A stretch of DNA of 64,000 nt, from assembly GCA_031374115.1 (NCBI GenBank), contig JANMNO010000117.1:10676-74675 (forward strand), given 5' to 3'. Position 1 is the first letter of the stretch; each line of letters opens with the position of its first letter. A program made the position numbers and the translations under genes. The notes under the pieces were generated by a model. The model was not told the DNA's origin and did no database searches. It worked only from the letters and a program-made list of their open reading frames with translations. Origin of the DNA: JAKFWF01 sp031374115. GTDB taxonomy: Bacteria; Pseudomonadota; Alphaproteobacteria; Rhizobiales; Hyphomicrobiaceae. Of this stretch, positions 25,788 through 33,500 are shown piece after piece.

Positions 25788-26835
25788 GACGATCGTTCGA
25801 GCAGCGTTCGCGATCCCCGGCGACATCGAGCTGCCGACGGGCGGATACGCTTACGATCGGCGTGTCCTCGCACTACTGCCACAGATGGGAATCGACATCG
25901 AACACACTCCCCTGCCACGAGCGTTTCCACGACCGAGCGGCATGGATTTGTGCACGACCGCGCAGGTGCTGGCGGGGGCGCCTGCCGGGACGGTTATGCT
26001 GATCGATGGCCTCGCCTACGGTGCCTTTTCGGCAGCGACGCTGGCATCGATCCCGCATAAAATCGTGGCACTGGTACATCATCCGCTGGCGTTCGAAACC
26101 GGTATCGGACCGGATCGTGCCGCGGCACTTTTGGCGAGCGAGACAGCTGCACTCGCACGCGCGGACCACATAATCGTCACCAGCGCGATGACGGGGGCAA
26201 TCCTGCAGGCAAACCTTGCCGTGCCCATGGACAAAATCACCGTGGCCGAGCCTGGAACAGACGAGGCGCCACGCGCGACCGGCACTGGATCTCCGCTGCA
26301 GTTGCTGGCAGTCGGCTCGGTCGTGCCACGCAAGGGTTACACGGTATTGATCGAAGCTTTACGAAGCTTAGTGACACCCGCATGGCATTTGACGATTGCC
26401 GGAGCCGCGCGCGATCCGCAGGAACTGCTGCAGGTCGAAGCGGCTATTGCTGCGGCAGGCCTTGCAGATCGTATTGCAATCGCAGGAGCTGTCGACGACG
26501 CGACCTTGGCAACGCTCTATAACAAGACCGACCTCTTCGTCATGCCATCGTTGTTCGAGGGCTATGGCATGGTGCTCGCCGAAGCGATGGCGCGGGGGCT
26601 GCCCATCATTTGCACGACCGGGGGCGCTGCCGCCGAGACCGTACCGGATGGGGCTGGCATAAAAGTTCCGCCAGCCGATGCACGGGTCTTGGCCGAAGCG
26701 CTAACGCGTGTCATCGGCGGGGCCCAGTTGCGCCAAGAGTTAGCCGATGCCTCCTGGGCAGCTGGCCAGAAACTTCCGCGCTGGACCGACACTGCTCGGA
26801 TCATTGCGAACGTGATCAAGGACGTAGCACGATGA
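25780..26835 (+). CDS. Glycosyltransferase family 4 (GT-B) enzyme
   Basis: Protein of 351 residues. The C-terminal nucleotide-sugar domain has VGSVVPRKGY, then LFVMPSLFEGYGMVLAEAMA with the E(x7)E signature and GLPIICTTGGAAAETV. The N-terminal part is atypically plain (AAFAIPGDIELPTGGYAYDR). I chose the GTG at 25780 because it follows GAGG 9 nt upstream and gives an 8-bp overlap with the PTPS-like gene; the next gene overlaps by ATGA. Tight coupling implies that it acts with both neighbours. Donor and acceptor sugar cannot be read from sequence. Confidence 0.85.
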   Translation: MPETIVRAAFAIPGDIELPTGGYAYDRRVLALLPQMGIDIEHTPLPRAFPRPSGMDLCTTAQVLAGAPAGTVMLIDGLAYGAFSAATLASIPHKIVALVHHPLAFETGIGPDRAAALLASETAALARADHIIVTSAMTGAILQANLAVPMDKITVAEPGTDEAPRATGTGSPLQLLAVGSVVPRKGYTVLIEALRSLVTPAWHLTIAGAARDPQELLQVEAAIAAAGLADRIAIAGAVDDATLATLYNKTDLFVMPSLFEGYGMVLAEAMARGLPIICTTGGAAAETVPDGAGIKVPPADARVLAEALTRVIGGAQLRQELADASWAAGQKLPRWTDTARIIANVIKDVAR

Positions 26836-27632
26836 GTTTCTCGCCCGAGTGGCTGGCTCTACGCGAGCCCGCCGACCATGCATCCGTCAACGCCCAGGTG
26901 CGCGATGCGCTCCAAGCGCGGTTTGCGGGCAAAGCATCAATTCGCGTCGTCGATCTCGGCTGCGGTGCCGGCTCCAACTTGCGCGGCACGCATGCCGCAC
27001 TTGGCGCGACGCAGCATTGGACGCTCGTCGACTATGACCCAAAACTTTTATCCGCCGCGGAATCTCACCTCGCCGCTTTCGAACGGCGCGCTGAAATCGT
27101 TGTCAGATTCAAGCAAGCGGACTTGTCGAGCGGAAACCTGAGCGAGATCGTGGATGGCGCCGACCTGGTCACCGCAGCCGCTTTGTTCGACCTCATATCG
27201 GCGCGCGTCATTGACAAATTGGTTGCAGCAATCGCGGCCAACCGGCAGTCGTTCTTCACGGTGCTGAGTTACGACGGCATCGCCTCCTGGCTGCCAGCTC
27301 ACCCCGCTGATAACGCCATGCGAGACGCATTCAACACGCACCAACGTGGCGACAAAGGATTTGGTCCGGCCGAGGGGCCCATTGCCACCGACACGTTGGC
27401 GAAGGCATTCACGCGCCACGGCTACCAGGTGATACGGGGCAAAAGCCCCTGGGTGCTCGACCACCGCTTCGAGCAATTACGCCGCGAGCTCGACCAAGGA
27501 TTTGCCGGCGCCGTGCGCGAGACCGGGGAAGTAGGCCCGGCGGATGTCGACAGTTGGCTGCAGGCCCGGCTGAGCAGCCAAGATGCCGTCACCATAATCG
27601 GGCACGAAGACCTGTTCGCGTACCCCGCTTAG
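26832..27632 (+). CDS. Class I SAM-dependent methyltransferase
   Basis: Protein of 266 residues with SAM motif I VVDLGCGAGSNLRG (about 39-52), the acidic ribose contact LVDYDPKLL, and the motif II/III region VDGADLVTAAALFDL. The ATG at 26832 overlaps the GT4 stop as ATGA; the longer open frame upstream lies inside the GT4 gene. It is last in the cluster and converges on the ABC permease gene (3 nt between stops). Likely methylates the product of the GT4 step; this is inference from coupling. Confidence 0.85.
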   Translation: MSFSPEWLALREPADHASVNAQVRDALQARFAGKASIRVVDLGCGAGSNLRGTHAALGATQHWTLVDYDPKLLSAAESHLAAFERRAEIVVRFKQADLSSGNLSEIVDGADLVTAAALFDLISARVIDKLVAAIAANRQSFFTVLSYDGIASWLPAHPADNAMRDAFNTHQRGDKGFGPAEGPIATDTLAKAFTRHGYQVIRGKSPWVLDHRFEQLRRELDQGFAGAVRETGEVGPADVDSWLQARLSSQDAVTIIGHEDLFAYPA

Positions 27633-27635
27633 CGA

Positions 27636-28514
27636 TCACACGAGTACCGGCTCTCCGAACTCCGCGCGCTCTGCTTTAGCGGCCGCATCGGTGCGTGCCT
27701 GCTCGCGGTTGGCTTCAGTGCGACGTGCAATCTCGAAAAGAATAGCGCCGATGATCGATACGGCGATGATGACGACCGCTAGCGCACTGATCGCCGGGGT
27801 CGTGCCTTGGCGCACACGGCCGGCAAGAACCGTGGTCAGCGTCTTATCGGCGAGGATCGCGAACGTCGTGGTGTTGTAATTCTCGAACGACGACAGGAAG
27901 GCAATCACGGCCGCCGAGATCACGGCGGGCTTCAGATACGGTAGTAGGATGTGGAAAAATACCTGCGTTGGCGAGGCACCTAGATCTAGTGCCGCCTCCT
28001 CTTGTCCCCGGTCGTACCGCTGCAGGCGCGACATGAAGATCAGCATGCAATAGGCGGAGATGTAGGTCGATTGACCCAGCGTCGACAGGAACATGCCGTT
28101 GTAGACCCGGTCCGAACCGATCCAGTCGGCGACGTCGCGCCAGAAGATCACGGTTGAGATGCCGAGGATAACCCCAGGAGTGAGTACCGGCGAAACGACC
28201 ACGACGTAGTACAGCGAGCGCGCGCGAGAGTACATCTGGGTCATCACCAGCGCGCCCGCGAGGCCGAGCGGCACGGACAAAGCCACCACCATCGCACCGA
28301 TGATAAGGCTGTTCCACAACCCCTCCATCAAACCGCGATCGGCAAACAGCACGCCGAACCATTCGAGCGTCAAGCCTTCGATCGGATAGGCCTGCGGGTA
28401 TTGCGGCGTATTGAACGCCGACATCCCCATTACAATAAGAGGCCCGAACAAAAAGCCGAAGAACAGGGTGATATAGAACCCCATCATCGCGCGCCATATG
28501 AGGGATGAGCTCAT
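27636..28514 (-). CDS. Polyamine-type ABC transporter permease (PotC/PotI-like)
   Basis: Protein of 292 residues, six predicted spans, with the binding-protein-dependent permease EAA motif as EEAALDLGASPTQVFFHILLP. It is the last gene of a four-gene minus-strand importer operon and overlaps the upstream permease by ATGA. The C-terminus is charged (EANREQARTDAAAKAERAEF). Confidence 0.88.
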   Translation of the reverse strand: MSSSLIWRAMMGFYITLFFGFLFGPLIVMGMSAFNTPQYPQAYPIEGLTLEWFGVLFADRGLMEGLWNSLIIGAMVVALSVPLGLAGALVMTQMYSRARSLYYVVVVSPVLTPGVILGISTVIFWRDVADWIGSDRVYNGMFLSTLGQSTYISAYCMLIFMSRLQRYDRGQEEAALDLGASPTQVFFHILLPYLKPAVISAAVIAFLSSFENYNTTTFAILADKTLTTVLAGRVRQGTTPAISALAVVIIAVSIIGAILFEIARRTEANREQARTDAAAKAERAEFGEPVLV

Positions 28515-29527
28515 CGCGCGATCTCCGAAAAGCTCACCTTGAACAATCGCATCACGAGTAGCACGAAGGCGATGCAGGTAAGCAGCAGGATCAGCGCGTA
28601 CGCCGACCCCTGGTTCCAGTTAAAGGCCTGGTAAAAACGATCATAAACGATCGGCGTGAACCACAGCGATTTCGGGCCACCGAGCACCAGGGGAGCAGCC
28701 AACGCTCCCGCCGCCAGCATGAAAACGAGCGTGCAGCCCGATGCGATGCCGGGTTTGGCGAATGGCATCACGATATTGAGATGGATGTGCCACCACGGTG
28801 CGCCGAGGTCCCGCGCCGCCTCGACTTGATTATGGTCGAGGGCTTCGATGGCATTGTAAAGCGGGAACATCATCAGCAGCAGGTATGCGTAGGTAAGTCC
28901 GGCGTACAGCGCGATATCTCGCCCGATGAAATCGATCGGCGCGTCGAGCACTCCAGCGCCAATCAGCAGCTTGTTGATGACGCCACCGGTGCCGAACAGA
29001 ATGCCGAAGGCAAAGGCGCGCAAAAGCTCGTTGACCCAATAGGGGATGATCAGCAGCAACATGTAGGTGCGAACTTGGGACGGGCCTGCAACCTGGGCCA
29101 AAAAGTACGCCATCGGATAGCAGATCACGAAGTTGAGGATGGTAATGAAAATACTGATGACGATCGTCATCCAGAAGGCGTTCAAGTGCGTGACATTCCA
29201 GTTGGCCGTCGATTGCGTCGAGCCGAACAGGAAGTATTGGTAGTTCTGCAGCGTGTAGAAATCGCGCGGACCACCGCGTGCCGACGACGGTAGCTTTGGG
29301 TGGAACGAGTAGTCGACCATATAGAGCTGCGGCAGCACAATCAGGACCAGCATCCAGATGCCGACGCCCAGGATCAGATAGATCGATACCGGCCAACCGT
29401 TGCGCTCGATGAAAGATGCAGTTCTCGGGCCAGAGGCGTTGCGGCGGTCGAACGCAGCCATCGCCCAGAAGCCGAGAATTACGACGACGGGCAAGCCAAA
29501 GATCAGGATCGCACTCAGCGGCTTCAT
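28511..29527 (-). CDS. Polyamine-type ABC transporter permease (PotB/PotH-like)
   Basis: Protein of 338 residues with an extra N-terminal span before the permease domain; the EAA loop is VEAARDLGAPWWHIHLNIVMP. It overlaps both neighbours by 4 bp (28511-28514 and 29524-29527), so the ATPase and the two permeases are translationally coupled. It forms the membrane heterodimer with the following permease. Confidence 0.88.
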   Translation of the reverse strand: MKPLSAILIFGLPVVVILGFWAMAAFDRRNASGPRTASFIERNGWPVSIYLILGVGIWMLVLIVLPQLYMVDYSFHPKLPSSARGGPRDFYTLQNYQYFLFGSTQSTANWNVTHLNAFWMTIVISIFITILNFVICYPMAYFLAQVAGPSQVRTYMLLLIIPYWVNELLRAFAFGILFGTGGVINKLLIGAGVLDAPIDFIGRDIALYAGLTYAYLLLMMFPLYNAIEALDHNQVEAARDLGAPWWHIHLNIVMPFAKPGIASGCTLVFMLAAGALAAPLVLGGPKSLWFTPIVYDRFYQAFNWNQGSAYALILLLTCIAFVLLVMRLFKVSFSEIAR

Positions 29528-30603
29528 CGGGTGGACCGGGTGGCGAGGACGACGGCGTCGCCGGGCGTGTAACTCAGCCCAAGCTTCTGGCCGTAAGCAA
29601 TGGGCCCCAGATCATCCCGGCGCGACAACGAAACGCTAATCATCTTGTCAGCCGCTCCGGTCAGGAACAATTGCGTAGCATTGCCCTCGAATGCTTGGCT
29701 CGAAACATTGCCGGTCATGACGGCCGCTTCGCCCGTCGATGCGATCCGCAGCCTTTCCGGCCGGATAAAAAGGCTGGCTCGATCGCCGGTCTTCACCCCG
29801 TCGCCGCGGCGGCCGGCTAATCGTCCCACAGCCGTCTCGACCACGGCTTCGGCTCCATTGGCATCGACGACGGTACCTTCGAAGCCGTTGTTTTCACCCA
29901 CGAAGGATGCGACGAAGGTCGTCTTTGGATCGTCGTAGACGCTCCGACCGTCGCCGACTTGCTCAATGACGCCGGCATTCATCACCGCCACGCGGTCGCT
30001 CATGGTGAGCGCCTCGCCCTGATCGTGCGTAATATATACGAATGTGATGCCAACGCGCCGTTGGATGCTCCGCAGCTCGTTGCGCATGTGCTGGCGCAGT
30101 CGCAAATCAAGCGCCGATAGCGGCTCATCCAACAGCAGCACTTGCGGCTCGACGGCGAGCGCGCGGGCGATCGCCACACGCTGCTTTTGTCCGCCGGATA
30201 GTTCAGAAATGCGCTTGTCCCCCTGATCGGGCAGAGCGACAAGATGGAGCAGGTTGGTGACCTTCGCTGCGCGCTCAGCCTTGCCAACGCCGCGCACACG
30301 CAGGCCGTAGCCAATGTTCTCGGCCACTGTCATCAGGGGAAACAACGCTAGATTTTGAAATATGAGCGCGGTCGGACGCATGTTGGGGCCGATACCGGTC
30401 ATCGATTTGCCGCCGATGCGGATCTCGCCTTCGGACGGATCGAGGAAGCCGGATATCGCGCGCAGTAATGTCGTCTTGCCGCAGCCGGATGGACCGAGGA
30501 TGGAGAAAAACTCGCCGCCCTTGATCTTCAGATGTGCCTGCCTCACCGCCGTGAAGTCACCAAACTGGATGCTGACATTGTCCAAGTCTACGTCGGCGCT
30601 CAT
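29524..30603 (-). CDS. Polyamine-type ABC transporter ATPase (PotA/PotG-like)
   Basis: Protein of 359 residues. Walker A GPSGCGKTT, signature LSGGQKQRVAIARAL, Walker B LLLDEPLSALD and the H-loop THDQGEA are all intact, and a TOBE domain follows (about 270-359). The ATG at 30603 is preceded by GGAGAAG; the open frame runs further upstream but without homology. 110 nt separate it from the binding-protein gene. The substrate class (putrescine, spermidine, opine or similar) is inferred from the overall Pot-like organisation. Confidence 0.9.
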   Translation of the reverse strand: MSADVDLDNVSIQFGDFTAVRQAHLKIKGGEFFSILGPSGCGKTTLLRAISGFLDPSEGEIRIGGKSMTGIGPNMRPTALIFQNLALFPLMTVAENIGYGLRVRGVGKAERAAKVTNLLHLVALPDQGDKRISELSGGQKQRVAIARALAVEPQVLLLDEPLSALDLRLRQHMRNELRSIQRRVGITFVYITHDQGEALTMSDRVAVMNAGVIEQVGDGRSVYDDPKTTFVASFVGENNGFEGTVVDANGAEAVVETAVGRLAGRRGDGVKTGDRASLFIRPERLRIASTGEAAVMTGNVSSQAFEGNATQLFLTGAADKMISVSLSRRDDLGPIAYGQKLGLSYTPGDAVVLATRSTR

Positions 30604-30713
30604 GCGCACTTCTCCGGCAAGGCGTCGAAAAAAGTCGAGCTTGGCTAGGTTGGTCACGCGTTGCCGCCCGGCTATTGTTACAGCCGGACGGCAGTCGTAC
30701 TGAAAAAGACAGT

Positions 30714-31877
30714 TTATGCTGCCTTGAACTTCTCGGCATATTGCGTGCGCAGGTCGGCGAACCAGGACGGCTCGACCGGGCGCCACCACATCTTGTCGAG
30801 CGACGTGCCGGGATAAGCCTCCTTGAAGATCGACTTGGCCTTATCGGATAGTAGCGCATCGGCGCCCTTGGCAACGGGGTTGTAGCCCGAACCTTCGGCC
30901 ACCGCTGCCGAGCCTTCCGCCGAATGGATGTACTTCAGGAATTCATAGGCCTGATCGATGTTCTTGGCCGCCTTGGTGATCGACCAACCGTCGACCCAAC
31001 CGATCGCGCCTTCCTTCGGCGCCATGAACGATACCGGCTGACCGGATTTCTTGAGGTTGATTGCTGGTCCGTCCCAGGTCTGCCCGATGACGCAACCGTT
31101 CGAGGTGAAGCCCGACTTGGTATTGTCCGCGGAATCCCAGAACTGCTTGATCCACGGTTTGCGTGCAATCGCCTCCTTGAGCAGCACGTCGTAGATCTTC
31201 TTCATCGACGCTTCGTCCTTGAAGGCGTCAAGCATGCGGTTGGAGGCAAGCTTGCCGTCGCCATCCATCCACAATCCGATGCCCAGAAGCAGCGAGTGCG
31301 GACGCCCCTGCACCTTGCCCTTGTATTCCTCGTTCCACAGCGTCCCGTAACTGAGCTTCTCGGTGTCGATCTTGGTCAGGTCATTGCGCCAGGAAATGGC
31401 TTCGGTGCCCCAGCAATGCGGCACGTGATAGAGCTTCCCATCCCAAACCCAATTCGCCTTCGAGGCATTGAGCGCCGACGGCAGGATACTGTCGATCGCG
31501 AGCTTCTTCTCGTCGAAGGGCGCGAGCACTTCGATGTCCTTGAACTGCGGCGCGCGATCATGCGTCGGCTGACACATATCGAAGCCCTGGCCCTTTGTTG
31601 CCTGCAGCTTGTTGATCTGCTCTTCGTTCTGCGAGAACGGCGTCATATTGATCTTGATGCCGGTTTTCTTTTCGAAGGCCGCGATCATCGGGGCGGGTTG
31701 CTCGTCATCCCAGTTCAGTAGGTTGAGCGTGCCCGATGAGGTCTGCGCTTCGGCAACGATCCAGGGGCCGCAGGCCGCAAGCGCACCGGCAGCACCCGTG
31801 GTTTTCAAGAACGTGCGGCGCGAAAACCGGCGCGCAGCCAACATCGTCGCCTGACCGGATGTGAGTTTTTTCTTCAC
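30714..31877 (-). CDS. Periplasmic solute-binding protein of the Pot-like importer
   Basis: Protein of 387 residues of the PotD/PotF class (SBP_bac). The N-terminus has a twin-arginine signal, SRRTFLK followed by TTGAAGALAACGPWIVAEAQ, so it is probably exported folded by Tat. LLNWDDEQPAPMIAAFEKKT is typical of the family. It is first in the operon, with the ATPase and two permeases downstream. Confidence 0.9.
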   Translation of the reverse strand: MKKKLTSGQATMLAARRFSRRTFLKTTGAAGALAACGPWIVAEAQTSSGTLNLLNWDDEQPAPMIAAFEKKTGIKINMTPFSQNEEQINKLQATKGQGFDMCQPTHDRAPQFKDIEVLAPFDEKKLAIDSILPSALNASKANWVWDGKLYHVPHCWGTEAISWRNDLTKIDTEKLSYGTLWNEEYKGKVQGRPHSLLLGIGLWMDGDGKLASNRMLDAFKDEASMKKIYDVLLKEAIARKPWIKQFWDSADNTKSGFTSNGCVIGQTWDGPAINLKKSGQPVSFMAPKEGAIGWVDGWSITKAAKNIDQAYEFLKYIHSAEGSAAVAEGSGYNPVAKGADALLSDKAKSIFKEAYPGTSLDKMWWRPVEPSWFADLRTQYAEKFKAA

Positions 31878-32182
31878 TGGAAGCGCTCCCTTTTCTGTTT
31901 AAACGTTACTGCAAATTTATCGAGTAATTTCCTGGCCCCGTGGCAGCGCCATCGAAACGAATGCTAGCCTGGCAACGCGTCATTCCTGCGACGCGATCCT
32001 TCAGGCTCATCAATTGCAAACTTGTGGACTACCGCAGGCTCCACGGCCGATAGTAGGCTAAGGCCGCAAACGGCTGCAAGATGTGGTTTTGTGCAATCTG
32101 CTCATCCGCTTGGCACATCGATCGTATCATCCTTAGTATGACTTCAGGCCATCGCCTGATCGCGAGCTTGGGAACGAACACC
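31878..32182. other. Divergent intergenic region, no gene
   Basis: About 305 bp between the importer operon (-) and the M20 peptidase (+). It should hold both promoters. On the plus strand TTGGCA (32110-32115) and TTAGTA (32133-32138) are spaced by 17 bp. I see no convincing gene. Confidence 0.5.
32110..32138 (+). promoter_or_regulatory. Possible sigma-70-type promoter of the M20 peptidase gene
   Basis: TTGGCA, 17 bp, TTAGTA, ending 44 bp before the proposed ATG at 32183. Weak -10 match, so tentative. Confidence 0.3.
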
Positions 32183-33493
32183 ATGACTGGAAAAGCGACC
32201 CGGCTTGAAAAGGCACTACAGGACAAGATTTTGGCGGCCGTCGGGAACGGATTCGCCCGCCAGCTGGAATACACCCAAGCCTTGATCCGGTTCGCCTCCA
32301 CGAGGGGCTGTGAACACGCAATCCAGGACTTCGTGCACGATACTTGGCGATCGCGAAATTACGCGGTTGAGCGCGTTTGGATGGACCAGGCTGCCATCGA
32401 GCGACATCCCGGTGGCTCAAGGTTTTCCGCCTCTCATTCGACGGCACCCCTCGTGATTGCGCATCATCGACCGGTGCGCGAGACCGGCCAATCGCTAATC
32501 CTGCAAGCGCACGTTGATGTGGTGCCCGCTGGCCCGGCAGATCTGTGGACCCACCCCGCGTTCGACCCAGTGATCGAGGGCGACTGGTTGTATGGCCGAG
32601 GCGGAGCTGACATGAAAGCTGGCCACGCGGCGAACCTTGCCGCTCTCGATGCGCTGCGCTCGATTGGTCTCGAGCCGGCGGGCCGCATCTGTCTGCAATC
32701 GGTGGTCGAGGAGGAGAGCACCGGTAATGGCGCACTGATGGCGCATCTCGCCGGATACCGGGCCGACGCAGTGCTGATCCCTGAGCCTGAAGACGAAATG
32801 CTGGTGCGCGCCAACGTCGGCGTGCTGTGGTTCGAGGTCGAGGTGCGCGGTCATCCCGTGCATGTTCGCGAGATGGGCAGTGGCGCCAACGCCATCGATG
32901 CCGTCTATCGCGTGATCGGCGCATTGCGGGTGCTTGAGGAAAGGTGGAATGCCGACAAAACCGGACGACAGCATTTTCATGACGCTGCGCACCCGATCAA
33001 CTTGAACATCGGCCGCATCGAAGGCGGTGATTGGGCATCGTCGGTGCCAGCATGGTGCAAGATCCAATGCCGCATCGCGATCTATCCTGGCGTGCGGGCG
33101 GCCGATGCCGCAGCGGAAATAGAGGAGTGTATCACCGCCTTTGCGCGCAGCGATCGCTTCCTGGCAAACATGCCGCCGCGCGTCACCTTCAACGGTTTTT
33201 TCGCTGAAGGATACGTCCAGCCCGAAGGCACGCAGGCCGAAGCGGTGCTGGGCCACGCACATCAATCGGCGGTCGGCCGGCCTCTCGAGAGCTTTATGAC
33301 GGCCGGCTATGTCGATACGCGCGTGTTCGCGCTTTATGATCAGATCCCGGCGTTGTGCTACGGGCCGGTCAGCCGCAACATCCATGGTTTCGATGAAGCA
33401 GTCAGCATCGCGTCGCTGCAGCGCATCACCGGGACGATCGCGTTGTTTATCGCCGAATGGTGCGGGGTAGCACCAATCGAGCCGGCCGCATGA
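32183..33493 (+). CDS. M20 family metallopeptidase (ArgE/DapE-type deacylase)
   Basis: Protein of 436 residues. Metal ligands are seen in LQAHVDVVPAG, YGRGGADMKAG, and the catalytic/ligand pair in VVEEESTGNG. A dimerisation domain follows (about 215-330). The family removes N-acyl groups from amino acids or small peptides; the exact substrate is not deducible. The ATG at 32183 follows GGGAACGAAC, and an ATG at 32138 is the alternative. It sits divergent to a polyamine/opine-type importer, so it may process an imported acylated amine or amino acid. Confidence 0.85.
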   Translation: MTGKATRLEKALQDKILAAVGNGFARQLEYTQALIRFASTRGCEHAIQDFVHDTWRSRNYAVERVWMDQAAIERHPGGSRFSASHSTAPLVIAHHRPVRETGQSLILQAHVDVVPAGPADLWTHPAFDPVIEGDWLYGRGGADMKAGHAANLAALDALRSIGLEPAGRICLQSVVEEESTGNGALMAHLAGYRADAVLIPEPEDEMLVRANVGVLWFEVEVRGHPVHVREMGSGANAIDAVYRVIGALRVLEERWNADKTGRQHFHDAAHPINLNIGRIEGGDWASSVPAWCKIQCRIAIYPGVRAADAAAEIEECITAFARSDRFLANMPPRVTFNGFFAEGYVQPEGTQAEAVLGHAHQSAVGRPLESFMTAGYVDTRVFALYDQIPALCYGPVSRNIHGFDEAVSIASLQRITGTIALFIAEWCGVAPIEPAA

Positions 33494-33500
33494 GCCGCCC

